A stretch of 64,000 bases of DNA, taken from contig OY970261.1 of the NCBI GenBank assembly GCA_963715635.1, forward strand, positions 2,356,001 to 2,420,000, written 5' to 3'. Below, in pieces: positions 50,944 through 59,759 of the stretch. The DNA is from JAPKZH01 sp963715635 (GTDB lineage Bacteria > Acidobacteriota > Aminicenantia > Aminicenantales > UBA4085). Position numbers and translations under genes: made by a program. The notes beneath the pieces are model-generated. The model was not told the origin of the DNA. It searched no databases and was given only the letters and a program-made list of their open reading frames with translations. Position 1 is the stretch's first letter. Each line of letters opens with the position of its first letter.

Positions 50944-52495
50944 AGCCGAGCTCCTCCAGAATACGCGTAATTGCCGCATCCAGCGCCCGAGCCGTCGCCC
51001 TGTGCTCACCTAGCTCAGCTGTGAGTCGCTTCATCTTCTCCTCGAACGGCTCGTCTTCTTCCGCAGCGACCTCAGCGCCAACATAACGGCCCGGAGTAAG
51101 AATGTGACTTTGCTTGCGGATCTCTTCGAGCGTTACCCCCTTGCAGAATCCGGATACGTCCTCATACTTCCTTGTGATATCCTTATCCCCGCGCCAAGAG
51201 TGGTACTTGCCCGCGATTCGAGCAATGTCATCGGGGATTAGTTCGCGGTGCGTGCGGTCCACCATACGGCCCAGCTTTCGCGCATCAATAAACAGCACTT
51301 CGCGGCGGCGATCGCAGAACGGGCTATTCTTCTTGTCTCTAGCCAGGAACCAGAGGCAAGCGGTAATTGGGGTAGAGTAGAAGAGCTGTCCTGGGAGCGC
51401 CACCATGCAATCCACCAGATCCGCCTCGATGATGTTCTTGCGGATTTCGCCCTCGCCGGACTGATTTGAAGACATGGAGCCGTTGGCTAGCACGAATCCT
51501 GCAAGGCCCGTTGGCGCGAGGTGGCAGATCATGTGCTGCACCCAGGCGAAGTTTGCGTTACCGGTGGGCGGCGCTCCATATTTCCACCTCTTGTCCTCCC
51601 TTAAAAGCTCGCCGCGCCAGTCGCTCACATTGAATGGTGGGTTGGCCAGGATGTAATCGGCTTTAAGGTCGGGGAAACGATCGTTGTGGAAGCTGTCGCC
51701 GTGGGCGATCTGGCCCTCGATTCCCCGGATGGCAAGGTTCATCTTCGCCAGCCGCCAGGTCGTGTAGTTCGATTCCTGGCCGTAGATGGCTATGTCGCCG
51801 AGGCGACCGCCATGGGCTTTTATGAAATCCTCTGACTGGACGAACATCCCGGATGAGCCGCAGCATGGATCGTATATACGCCCCTTAAAGGGCTCGATCA
51901 TTTCGACGAGCAGCCGGACGATGCAGCGCGGCGTATAGAATTCGCCGCCTTTCTTGCCTTCGGCGCTCGCAAACTGGGAGAGAAAGTACTCATAAACACG
52001 CCCCAGGACATCTTTCGATCGACTCTCTTTATCACCGAGCCCGATGTTGCTTATAAGATTGATTAGCTGGCCAAGCCGCTGCTTGTCGAGTGCCGGGCGG
52101 GCATAATCCTTGGGTAGTACACTTTTGAGGGAGGGATTGTCGCGCTCAACGGCTTCCATTGCATCATCCACGATGCGGCCGATGGTGGGCTGGACGGCAT
52201 TGTCCTTCAGGCGCGGCCAGCGCGCTTCCTTCGGCACCCAGAAGATGTTGAGCGCACGATATTCATCGGGATCTTCCGGGTCGGCCCCATGTGGACGCTC
52301 GATCTCAAGCCTAGCATGTTGTTCCTCGAAGGAGTCTGAAATGTACTTGAGGAAGATGACGCCAAGGACGACATGCTTATACTCGGCCGCGTCCATGCTG
52401 CCGCGCAGTGCGTCGGCCGCCTCCCACATTCTTTTTTCGAAACCCAAAGTGGCTCCATTGTCTGTTTTTTTAGCTGTTTTCTTTTGTCGCGCCAT
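50933..52495 (-). CDS. hsdM: Type I restriction enzyme, methylase subunit
   Basis: 520 aa. N-terminal HsdM helical domain (LRGSMDAAEYKHVVLGVIFL), SAM-binding GRIYDPCCGSSGMFVQS and catalytic motif IV DYILANPPFNVSDW, all intact, indicating N6-adenine methylation. The C-terminus interleaves with hsdS. Thirty-five nt separate it from the HNH gene upstream. Confidence 0.96.
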   Translation of the reverse strand: MARQKKTAKKTDNGATLGFEKRMWEAADALRGSMDAAEYKHVVLGVIFLKYISDSFEEQHARLEIERPHGADPEDPDEYRALNIFWVPKEARWPRLKDNAVQPTIGRIVDDAMEAVERDNPSLKSVLPKDYARPALDKQRLGQLINLISNIGLGDKESRSKDVLGRVYEYFLSQFASAEGKKGGEFYTPRCIVRLLVEMIEPFKGRIYDPCCGSSGMFVQSEDFIKAHGGRLGDIAIYGQESNYTTWRLAKMNLAIRGIEGQIAHGDSFHNDRFPDLKADYILANPPFNVSDWRGELLREDKRWKYGAPPTGNANFAWVQHMICHLAPTGLAGFVLANGSMSSNQSGEGEIRKNIIEADLVDCMVALPGQLFYSTPITACLWFLARDKKNSPFCDRRREVLFIDARKLGRMVDRTHRELIPDDIARIAGKYHSWRGDKDITRKYEDVSGFCKGVTLEEIRKQSHILTPGRYVGAEVAAEEDEPFEEKMKRLTAELGEHRATARALDAAITRILEELGYGN

Positions 52496-52530
52496 GGATC
52501 TTTATCATCCTTCCAGTTTTGTGAAAAGGT

Positions 52531-53052
52531 TTAGATACTCCTCTTTATATAGCAAAAGATTGCGCCTAACTCTTTACACGGTTTTCTGAGGCTGAAATTA
52601 ATTTTGTTTAAATCGTAAGCAATTTTAAGATATAACCCGATGGCAACGCGGGGAACTTCATCTCTTGGGTTGCCAAGTTCGTGGCTCCACCATTCTACGA
52701 GATCTTTCTCTCCCTTTGAATCCGCACAGGAAGAACAGGCATAGACAAGATTGTTGACCCCAGGTGGCACTCCGTAATACCTGGGCACTATATGAACGGT
52801 CTGTAATCCATGCTCTTTGCGTTCACAGAATGTACACGTATTTTGGTCCTGGGTGATGTGGAGAATTTCGCGCTCGTAATCTGATATCAGCAATTGGCCA
52901 GACTCTAGCCTCTTATAGGCATCGATTATGAATCCATAGTTATTTTTTAATCCAGCAGAAGGAGCGATAACCAACTTGGCGTAGTAATAAAATATAATGT
53001 TTTCAATTTTCCTTTTGACTGACGGAGGCGGCATTACACTCGCTCGTTTCAA
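52531..53052 (-). CDS. HNH endonuclease-like protein
   Basis: 173 aa from a TTG, or from the ATG at 53034 (neither has a good ribosome site). The HNH core is CTFCERKEHGLQTVHIVPRY, NNLVYACSSCADSKGEKDL and VEWW: two CxxC zinc pairs around a His and an Asn. The C-terminal region binds DNA by inference. Only 1 nt separates it from the stop of the RadA-like gene, which implies coupled translation. Confidence 0.85.
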   Translation of the reverse strand: MKRASVMPPPSVKRKIENIIFYYYAKLVIAPSAGLKNNYGFIIDAYKRLESGQLLISDYEREILHITQDQNTCTFCERKEHGLQTVHIVPRYYGVPPGVNNLVYACSSCADSKGEKDLVEWWSHELGNPRDEVPRVAIGLYLKIAYDLNKINFSLRKPCKELGAIFCYIKRSI

Positions 53053-53053
53053 A

Positions 53054-54316
53054 TCAACTTTTCATTAGATTTGGCCATAGATCAGCGATAAGAGAATCCA
53101 GGTCGCTTATCCCTCGAACTTCTGCGAGATCGCCGATTCTTGGCTTCATTTCTCCTGGCTTCATTTGTTTAAAATCATCAGCTACTTTATCAGAGAGATA
53201 AATCCTTTTAATTTTAGATTTTGATTCGCAAATGAATTCAGCCAGCGCTGCCAAGTAAGTCCTTTCGGGGGGTCTAACTTGCTTTGTTAAGTCTACTTCC
53301 CCAATAAAAAGAGTCTTTTTATCTACTAGCTGATGAAGATATGAACTTAAAAGAGCTACTATAATAGGCAAGTCAAGAACAGCATTGTAGCCGTGTCTGC
53401 CAGGAATATAACAACTAATATCATAGGACAAATCGACAACATCGATATCCTTTAAAGTACTCAATACCTTAATAAGCTGTTGAATTTTTTTACTGGGCAG
53501 AAAAGGAGCACTGAGTCCAGGGCGACTCCCATATCTAGGAATAGTCACTGAAGCCTGCGCCTCAGCAAATTCATCTCCAACACCGCTATATCCGAAGATC
53601 GTACTTGCTTCAGCTATAGTATGTGGAGATTCTTTTAAGCCGTTCTCATCCATAATAAGGACAAGGGGATCAAGTACAGAGGGACCAAATCTATTTTTCG
53701 GAACAAATAAGGGTCTGAGACGCAGAGCCCTACGAATATAAAGCACGCAATCTACAGCATGCTCCAAAGCTTTAGGACCGGCAATTTCTCCGCTTTTGGT
53801 CACATGATTTATAAGCAGACAAGTTATCCCTGTCGCTTTTGCTGTCTCGACAAAGTCTATTAGAGACCTAAATTTGGCACCTGCTGAAGTCGAGAGTCCT
53901 CCTCCCTGAAGAGAGTCTATGGCGATCACACGGCAGCCAGCGTACTCACTATCTTTTGGAAGTATTCTTTTATTCAATAACCAAGGAAGCATTTCCAAGT
54001 TATCGATAGTATCTACAAACAAATTGTCGAAAATTGAGGTATCGGCCTTATTTTTTTGCTTAAATAATCTGTTCGCCACCCTTTTTACATCGCTTAAGCT
54101 TTGTTCTGTTGGAATGTATAAGACTTTTATTCCCTGATTGCTGATGTCTCCCAATATCTGAATAGTCAGCGTAGTTTTGCCTATCCCTGGCTCCCCGGCC
54201 AGAAGATAAATTGCTCCGTCTATTAGCTCAGGACCGATGGCTTTTGTAAGCCAGGGCAGATTCGCAACAGCAATACCTTTTTTTTCTTTATCCACTACGT
54301 CAGTAATTTTGGGCAT
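53054..54316 (-). CDS. RadA-like ATPase lacking the zinc finger
   Basis: 420 aa from the ATG at 54316 (AGGAG 8 nt upstream). RecA-fold ATPase: Walker A LAGEPGIGKTTLTIQIL, Walker B VIAIDSLQGGG, and the RadA-specific KNRFGPS motif. The C-terminal part (GYNAVLDLPIIVALLSSYLH, LFIGEVDLTKQVRPP) is the Lon-like domain of RadA/Sms. The usual N-terminal C4 zinc finger is absent. House-keeping RadA is a DnaB-like branch-migration helicase; this divergent copy, tied to an HNH gene and next to hsdM, probably has a specialised role. Confidence 0.85.
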   Translation of the reverse strand: MPKITDVVDKEKKGIAVANLPWLTKAIGPELIDGAIYLLAGEPGIGKTTLTIQILGDISNQGIKVLYIPTEQSLSDVKRVANRLFKQKNKADTSIFDNLFVDTIDNLEMLPWLLNKRILPKDSEYAGCRVIAIDSLQGGGLSTSAGAKFRSLIDFVETAKATGITCLLINHVTKSGEIAGPKALEHAVDCVLYIRRALRLRPLFVPKNRFGPSVLDPLVLIMDENGLKESPHTIAEASTIFGYSGVGDEFAEAQASVTIPRYGSRPGLSAPFLPSKKIQQLIKVLSTLKDIDVVDLSYDISCYIPGRHGYNAVLDLPIIVALLSSYLHQLVDKKTLFIGEVDLTKQVRPPERTYLAALAEFICESKSKIKRIYLSDKVADDFKQMKPGEMKPRIGDLAEVRGISDLDSLIADLWPNLMKS

Positions 54317-54381
54317 CTTATTTTCTCCTAGCTGCAAAAATAAAAGAAATAAGCTGGAATGCTATTCTATAGAATCTCATC

Positions 54382-55314
54382 TTATCCCTTATAAATTCTC
54401 TCATTATGCCACCTAAGTAGATTAGTTGATGGCCAATCAGAATTGGATTGAGGCAAATGGTGAATTTTATTTCCATGAAATGGATAATAATACCGACCGT
54501 TCTCGAATTCCTCGCGGATGCGGCGGCTGACTTCAATTCTCAATTCAGGGATTATGGTCATATATCCCCGATCAAACAGCCTGTGGACGTCGGAACGCAG
54601 TAATAATCCATTATAGACAGCGTTCGGGCCGTTTTCCTCAACAGGCCTTATATGAGCCGCCTCGAGCGCCGGCAAGGTATGTTCTTCAGTAATGGCGCAC
54701 GATCGTTGGTAAGCGTCTGTCACCAACACTCTAAAAGAACCCTGGCCCAATCGCGGCGTTATGAGAGTCGGCGCCCCAAATCTTGGCCCTTCTTCCAAGG
54801 TTTTCTGGGATTCGAAGGGCACGTATTTGTTGGCGATACGGAGATTGACTTTTTCCCAGTATGACTTCCCCGGCTCTTTATCCAGATCATAATGCTTTCC
54901 CTGTTGAATAGACGGTTTCCAATCAGGAGGGACCGGCAGCCAGGCGGATTGCTCAAAGAAAAAGGGCTGTTCCAGGATGATGCAGCCGATTGTGAAATCT
55001 TCGAGTCTATTATCTTTTATTGTTCTATGTTTCTGGATGAGAGATCGCATCTCATCATAAGAGAGAGCGCCGTTTTTCCGGTCAAAAGCCTCCCATGCCA
55101 GGCTTATGGGCAATTTTGTCGAATGGGCGAAAAAGCCGCCGCCGACAATGAAATTCAAAGGGCTATGTAATTTAAAAAGAAACGGCTCACCCGGCGCGAG
55201 GGCTTTAAAGGAGGGGCCGCCGCCCGGCTGCCAGAAATTGACTTCGTCGATGCCGGGGATGTGCGAGACGACATCGAACCATTGATTATCCGTGACACCG
55301 ACATAGAATTTCAT
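54382..55314 (-). CDS. HNH endonuclease with N-terminal EVE-like domain
   Basis: 310 aa. The N-terminal 150 residues (KFYVGVTDNQWFDVVSHIPG, VNFWQPGGGPSFKALAPG, EPFLFKLHSPLNFIVGGGFF) are a beta-barrel reader-type domain of the EVE/PUA sort. The C-terminal HNH (YQRSCAITEEHTLPALEAAH, NGLLLRSDVHRLFDRGYMTI) is typical of this widespread restriction-like family. The N-terminal part may sense modified DNA, an inference. Partial copies of its 5' end lie at 56235-56279 and 59640-59759. Confidence 0.88.
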   Translation of the reverse strand: MKFYVGVTDNQWFDVVSHIPGIDEVNFWQPGGGPSFKALAPGEPFLFKLHSPLNFIVGGGFFAHSTKLPISLAWEAFDRKNGALSYDEMRSLIQKHRTIKDNRLEDFTIGCIILEQPFFFEQSAWLPVPPDWKPSIQQGKHYDLDKEPGKSYWEKVNLRIANKYVPFESQKTLEEGPRFGAPTLITPRLGQGSFRVLVTDAYQRSCAITEEHTLPALEAAHIRPVEENGPNAVYNGLLLRSDVHRLFDRGYMTIIPELRIEVSRRIREEFENGRYYYPFHGNKIHHLPQSNSDWPSTNLLRWHNERIYKG

Positions 55315-55386
55315 GGCTCCCTAGTTGCGTTACGGCCTTTCTTCCTGGCGACTTCGGATCGCCAATTCACAAAAGTACCTATTTTA

Positions 55387-56235
55387 TTACCCATTTAATT
55401 GGGTATTACCCAGTTTCGGCTTAATGCGGCGCCATTTGGCATCCCTCCCCCGGCCAAGGCATTCAACCGTTCCTGCCCGGCGTTCTTTTTTTAAAACCCT
55501 GCGTATCATGTTGACGCTCACGCCCGGGCATTTTGCCTGAACATCGCCAATTGAAAAATCATCATTGAGCCCCGCTATGGCAGCGAGAAAATGATAAGAC
55601 TGAAGGAGTAAAAGAAGTCTTGATACGCGTCCGTTGCCGTCCCTGAACGGATGGATACAAAGAAAATCCAGATTCCAGGCCGCCAAGAGCACCGGCGGCG
55701 GGATCCTGCGCTCTTCCATTCCTTGATTCCACAGCTCGACTAGATCCTTCATGGCCCTGGGAGTGTCTTTAGCAGGGACTGTTTTGAAACGAACGCTTTC
55801 TCTTCCGTCGGGAAATCTCTCGATGATATTGCTTTCCTTTTCTTTGTATCTGCCGGCATCGCCGATATTTGCCCTTGCTAGGGTATGAAGTTGCCGTACG
55901 GTATCTTCATTGATTTCAAGCTTCTTCCCGTTTTCGTGTATGAGTTTCAAAGCATCTCGGTAGCCTCTGACTTCTGCTTCATCCCTATCGCGAAGCAGGG
56001 ATTTGCCGAATACCACTGTGGCGATCCTCGAACGGTCAACGGTAACGCCTTCCAGACGGTTGGAAGATACGGCGCTCTCGATAAGAGCATGTTCTCTGAG
56101 CGTTTTGAGTTTTTGGGGGGACTGTCGCGTGAAGAGCTCCTGCTTCCCAAGCGCTCCGCCGAGGTCGGAAAGATACCAGGCTGCGGCGGGAGGGATCATG
56201 GGCGGGGACGAGATAAAGAGCTTCATGGTAATCAT
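55387..56235 (-). CDS. Fic-family AMPylase with internal deletion
   Basis: 282 aa from the ATG at 56235 (AAGGAG 7 nt upstream). Inhibitory helix ESAVSSNRLEGV, then FIC core HPFRDGNGRVSRLLLLLQ with the catalytic His. Immediately afterward about 70 residues present in the paralogue at 59921-60982 are missing, including GRYISLERLIEQNKERYY, and the protein resumes at FSIGDVQAKCPGVSVNMIRR. The deletion is in frame. Activity is uncertain because the lost helices normally complete the fold. Confidence 0.85.
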   Translation of the reverse strand: MITMKLFISSPPMIPPAAAWYLSDLGGALGKQELFTRQSPQKLKTLREHALIESAVSSNRLEGVTVDRSRIATVVFGKSLLRDRDEAEVRGYRDALKLIHENGKKLEINEDTVRQLHTLARANIGDAGRYKEKESNIIERFPDGRESVRFKTVPAKDTPRAMKDLVELWNQGMEERRIPPPVLLAAWNLDFLCIHPFRDGNGRVSRLLLLLQSYHFLAAIAGLNDDFSIGDVQAKCPGVSVNMIRRVLKKERRAGTVECLGRGRDAKWRRIKPKLGNTQLNG

Positions 56236-56279
56236 CAACCATCTCCTTGATTATCCGTGACACCGACATAGAATTTCAT
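56235..56279 (-). pseudogene. 15-codon relic of an HNH gene start
   Basis: MKFYVGVTDNQGDG then TGA. The first 11 codons are the same as the intact HNH gene at 55314. The start overlaps the DUF1016 stop (ATGA), which shows that an HNH gene once followed DUF1016 directly. Confidence 0.85.
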
Positions 56280-57460
56280 TTTTTCTCTGCACGCTCTTCT
56301 TTCTTCGCCGAAAGCCTGGCCGGCTCGGTCCTCTCTGACTTCAATTGCTCTTCCAGGAACTTTTGGATCTCCTCCTTCTTCGGCAACTCGAGCTGATACT
56401 TGGAGACAAAAAGAGCGTTGTCAAGCCCGGCCAGGGCATATTCCACAAGGGCATGGTTCTTCTGAGTGCACAAAAGAATGCCTATGGGCGGATTATCGCC
56501 TTGCGCCGTCTCATGGACGCGGAACCAGTTTATATATGTATTGAGTTGACCGAGATATTCATGACGGAAGCGATCCACTTTCAGCTCGATGAGGACATGA
56601 CACCTTAAAAGACGATGGTAAAAGACAAGATCCACGAAGAAATATTCATCCCCGATTATGATCCGCTTCTGTCGCGCTTCGAAACAGAATCCGCGGCCGA
56701 GTTCCAGAAGAAAATCCTGTAACTTGTCCAAGAGCGAATCTTCTAAAGCCGATTCGCTCACGACTTCTTTTGGTTTCAATCCCAAAAATTCAAAGACGTA
56801 GGGGTCGCGGATGACCTGAGCGGGCGCTTGAGACTCGGCGCCGGCGCGCGCGAGAGCAGCAAGTTTCTTTTTATTGCGCGACAATCCGCTTCGTTCGAAG
56901 TAGAGACTCGCGATTTGGCGCTGGAGTTCGCGGACAGACCAATTGCCGCGGACGCACTCGGCCTCATAAAAAGCGCGTTTGAGCGGATCCTCGATTTGTA
57001 TCAATTCCGCAAAGTGAGTGAAGGATAGTCGATTAAAGAGGTCACGGGCGTGAACGAATGATTTGGGAGTCGGTGACTCCCGAATTTGGATATGTTTCAG
57101 GGTAAGCTTTTTGACTAATTCGGGAGGCAGCGCCTCCCGAATCTGGGGATATGCCAGATAAAATTGACGGAATCGTCTGAGCTCACGGGCTTCGGCGCGA
57201 TTCAAACCGCGCGTTTTTAAGCGCTCAGCCAGCTTCTCAAAAAGCCGTTCTCCGTATTTCGCCCGGTCGCTGCCCTTTAGCTCATATTCCCGGATGTAGT
57301 AGCCGATCAGCCAGTTCCGCAAAGTCAGGTAGATATTGACGGCTTTTGTGGCTTCCGCGGCAAGTTGCTCGTGGACCCTGGAAATCATATTTACGAGAGA
57401 TTCGAAGTTCAGGACATTCTTGTCTGTAATGACGGCCGGCAATTTCGTGATAGCTGACAT
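56276..57460 (-). CDS. DUF1016 (YhcG-type) PD-(D/E)XK nuclease
   Basis: 394 aa. N-terminal DUF1016_N (VNIYLTLRNWLIGYYIREYE, LAERLKTRGLNRAEARELRR) and C-terminal nuclease (DEYFFVDLVFYHRLLRCHVL, IELKVDRFRHEYLGQLNTYI) with intact Asp and Glu-x-Lys. These proteins are suspected nucleases in defence islands. The start shares one base with the stop of the upstream XRE-ImmA gene (TAATG), so they form one operon. Confidence 0.93.
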   Translation of the reverse strand: MSAITKLPAVITDKNVLNFESLVNMISRVHEQLAAEATKAVNIYLTLRNWLIGYYIREYELKGSDRAKYGERLFEKLAERLKTRGLNRAEARELRRFRQFYLAYPQIREALPPELVKKLTLKHIQIRESPTPKSFVHARDLFNRLSFTHFAELIQIEDPLKRAFYEAECVRGNWSVRELQRQIASLYFERSGLSRNKKKLAALARAGAESQAPAQVIRDPYVFEFLGLKPKEVVSESALEDSLLDKLQDFLLELGRGFCFEARQKRIIIGDEYFFVDLVFYHRLLRCHVLIELKVDRFRHEYLGQLNTYINWFRVHETAQGDNPPIGILLCTQKNHALVEYALAGLDNALFVSKYQLELPKKEEIQKFLEEQLKSERTEPARLSAKKEERAEKK

Positions 57461-58692
57461 TAGGAGCGCACCCCTGAGCTCCTAGGTGGGATAGATACAG
57501 GTTTTCGCGGCGCGCGGCTCTGACCATTTTTCCTGGCGGCTTCGAGCTGCAGCAGCCTATAACGGTCGGAATAGATGGCCCCGCTGGCGCGCGCTCTCCG
57601 GCCTCGGCTCTCTTCCCTTAGATCCCCGAATACCTCCTTTTCCCGGATTTCAGGGTGGAGCTTAAGCCAGTCCTCGTGCTGTGCCGCCGACAAATATCCC
57701 AATTCCCTCAATCTCCGCACCATCGCGGCAAAGCTCACGCCGAAATACCGCTTCAGGTAGAGGGCTTGCTCGGAAGCGAGCTTCCGTTCGCCGAATTCTT
57801 TCTCGATCGTCGCCCGGACCTTGGAGGCGGGCATCAAGAAGGCGGCCGCGAAACTCTGGGCAAATTCCTCCCGCGGCCGGGAAAGAGAGACAAACTCATC
57901 GCTGAAAACGCCGGGGTCGTCGATGAGAGGGCCTTCGTGGCGGTCCTTGAGGTAATGGCAGTATTCGTGGGCGGCGGTGAAGGCCTGGCGGCCGGGCGGG
58001 TCGGCGCTGTTGATCAGGGCAAAGGCGGCTTCGCTTTCCTCGAGGAAGATGAAAACGCCGGAAAGCTTGGAGGCGGCGGGGATGGGCAGCCGGAGGATGC
58101 GGCAGCCGTTGAGCTCCGCGAGGGCGAAGATATCGCGAACGGGCTCATCCCCGAGTCCGAGGCGGCGGCGTTCCTCCTCGGCCAGGAGCTCGGGGGAGAT
58201 GTTGGCATAGAGAGGAGCGAGCCCGAGGCGGCGGCCGGTGAGGCGCTCCAAGCGAACGTAGTCATCGGAGTATCTTTTGAAGCGCTGGAGAATAGAGCGG
58301 GCAGCTTGATCCAGGCCATAAATAGCCGTGGGGACGGCGGGGGCTGAAGAGGCAGGGGGAACCGCGGTAAAGGCGGGCACTGTCGGTAGGCCGGGTTTTG
58401 CTCCGGGCGCTGGTCCAGGCTCCAATGAGGACTCTGGCGCGCACTCCACGCCTGCTGTCACTCCCCTGAGGAGGATATTGAAGCCGCCCTCTTTTTCCTC
58501 GAGGAAATAGCCGATGTCTTTTCTGAGGAGCGAAGCGATCTTGTTCAGGGTGGCGAGGGAGGGGGCTCTTTTATCGGACTCGAGGAGAGAGATGAACTCG
58601 CTCGAGACACCGACCGCACGGGCTATTGCTGTCTGGCTGAAGCCCAGGCCGGTGCGGGCTTTTTTGATCCTGGCCCCGAGGACGCCGTGCAT
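57460..58692 (-). CDS. XRE regulator fused to ImmA/IrrE-type metalloprotease
   Basis: 410 aa from the ATG at 58692. A longer frame from 58740 is rejected because a good -10 box lies downstream of that ATG, and because the relic at 62555 starts at the equivalent codon. HTH in residues about 8-65 (LGARIKKARTGLGFSQTAIA, SSEFISLLESDKRAPSLATL). Proline-rich linker about 100-130. Metalloprotease AFTAAHEYCHYLKDRH (HExxH) with downstream FAQSFAAAFLMP. Such proteins sense DNA damage or invasion and derepress nearby genes by proteolysis; the DUF1016 nuclease is the obvious target operon. Confidence 0.92.
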   Translation of the reverse strand: MHGVLGARIKKARTGLGFSQTAIARAVGVSSEFISLLESDKRAPSLATLNKIASLLRKDIGYFLEEKEGGFNILLRGVTAGVECAPESSLEPGPAPGAKPGLPTVPAFTAVPPASSAPAVPTAIYGLDQAARSILQRFKRYSDDYVRLERLTGRRLGLAPLYANISPELLAEEERRRLGLGDEPVRDIFALAELNGCRILRLPIPAASKLSGVFIFLEESEAAFALINSADPPGRQAFTAAHEYCHYLKDRHEGPLIDDPGVFSDEFVSLSRPREEFAQSFAAAFLMPASKVRATIEKEFGERKLASEQALYLKRYFGVSFAAMVRRLRELGYLSAAQHEDWLKLHPEIREKEVFGDLREESRGRRARASGAIYSDRYRLLQLEAARKNGQSRAPRKPVSIPPRSSGVRS

Positions 58693-58730
58693 TGCTCTGA
58701 GACGCTGTTGCGTTCCCTCTTCTGGGCTGG

Positions 58731-58759
58731 TATATAACATTATGTTAGGATTTTGTCAA
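58731..58759 (-). promoter_or_regulatory. Promoter and operator of the XRE-ImmA operon
   Basis: Minus strand TTGACA (58759-58754), 17-nt spacer, TATATA (58736-58731): an excellent sigma70 match. A perfect palindrome TAACATTATGTTA (58735-58747) overlaps the -10 box and could be the XRE operator. A degenerate copy of this promoter remains beside the relic at 62.6 kb. Confidence 0.75.
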
Positions 58760-58797
58760 TAGAATGGAGAACTGCGGACAGGAGGTTAGGAAGACCC

Positions 58798-59097
58798 CTA
58801 TAGAGCAGGAGCTAAACTGGACTCAGAACCTCGACCGATGCCCAAAAATTCGGAAAATATTTTTTCAAAAAAGCGATGAGTAGGCCGTAGCCAAAGCTCA
58901 TTGATATCCCAATAATTTCTTGTAAAGGGAATATTTTCGACCTCAATGAGAATATGAGGTTCGAACAATCGTCTTACAAGATGATAACAGACTGGACCAA
59001 GGTTGAAATCGAAGGATGACAATGGTTTTTTATAGAGCAAGCTCATCTGGATTAGCAAAAAATTGATTTGGGGTTGTATCTGCGCTAAAATAAGCAT
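58798..59097 (-). CDS. Hypothetical protein, weakly supported
   Basis: 99 aa, divergent from hicBA, starting inside its operator. Hydrophobic and aromatic: FLLIQMSLLYKKPLSSFDFN, LIEVENIPFTRNYWDIN. No family is recognised and no ribosome site is visible. Could be a real small protein or a decayed piece. Confidence 0.3.
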   Translation of the reverse strand: MLILAQIQPQINFLLIQMSLLYKKPLSSFDFNLGPVCYHLVRRLFEPHILIEVENIPFTRNYWDINELWLRPTHRFFEKIFSEFLGIGRGSESSLAPAL

Positions 59098-59112
59098 AGT
59101 TATTTATGCGCA
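59081..59112. promoter_or_regulatory. Operator palindrome of hicBA
   Basis: Inverted repeat of two 13-nt arms (TGCGCTAAAATAA and TGCGCATAAATAA, two mismatches) around 6 nt, ending 17 nt before the preferred antitoxin start. Confidence 0.55.
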
Positions 59113-59129
59113 AAAAGAAGGGTAAACCC

Positions 59130-59345
59130 ATGAGTAGAAAATTCAATGTTATCATAGAGAAGGATGAAGACGGATATTATATCGGCTTGGTTCCTGAACT
59201 CCCCGGTTGCCATTCTCAGGCCAAAAGCCTTGATGAACTCCAGAAGAGGCTAAAAGAAGCCATTCGGCTCTATCTGGAGGTCGAAAAAGACATTCCTGAA
59301 AACCGCCACTTTATTGGAATTCAGCAGATCGAAGTCGCGCGTTAA
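59130..59345 (+). CDS. hicB: HicB-family antitoxin (short form)
   Basis: 71 aa from the ATG at 59130 (AAGGG upstream); an ATG at 59106 is in frame but within the operator. KFNVIIEKDEDGYYIGLVPE, LPGCHSQAKSLDELQKRLKE is the compact HicB fold without a DNA-binding tail. Antitoxin-first order, one-base overlap (TAATG) with hicA. Confidence 0.9.
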   Translation: MSRKFNVIIEKDEDGYYIGLVPELPGCHSQAKSLDELQKRLKEAIRLYLEVEKDIPENRHFIGIQQIEVAR

Positions 59346-59569
59346 TGAAGCTCAAGCCGTTGCCGAGCAAGAAGGTCATTCTAATCTTAGAGAAACTTGG
59401 CTTCAAAAAAATTCGGCAGCGCGGCAGCCATCTCTTCTTCAGGCATGCGGATGGGCGGACAACTATCGTCCCAATCCATAAGGGAGAAGATATTGGCAGA
59501 GGCTTGCTCCAAGAGATCATTAAAGATACAAAGCTAACAAAAGAAAAATTTCTAAAATATCTAAACTAG
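59345..59569 (+). CDS. hicA: HicA-family toxin
   Basis: 74 aa. LPSKKVILILEKLGFKKIRQ, RGSHLFFRHADGRTTIVPIH with the catalytic GSH histidine, and GEDIGRGLLQEIIKDTKLT: a canonical HicA, unlike the longer version at 34616. Confidence 0.94.
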   Translation: MKLKPLPSKKVILILEKLGFKKIRQRGSHLFFRHADGRTTIVPIHKGEDIGRGLLQEIIKDTKLTKEKFLKYLN

Positions 59570-59639
59570 CAAGCGGTCGTGGAAGTCTGACGCCCGCAGC
59601 ATAGGGATTCCGCCTGGTTTCGAGCCTTGAGACCAGCGG

Positions 59640-59759
59640 CGCGAGAACCTTAAAAGACGAGCCACCGCCCGGCTGCCAGAAATTAACTTCGTCGATGCCG
59701 GGGATGTGCGAGACTACATCGAACCATTGATTATCCGTGACACCGACGAAGAATTTCAT
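59640..59759 (-). pseudogene. Truncated HNH gene, second copy
   Basis: Forty codons (KFFVGVTDNQWFDVVSHIPG, IDEVNFWQPGGGSSFKVLAP) nearly identical to the intact gene at 55314, then unrelated sequence from about 59640. It occupies the same position after a Fic gene as the intact copy does. Confidence 0.88.
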
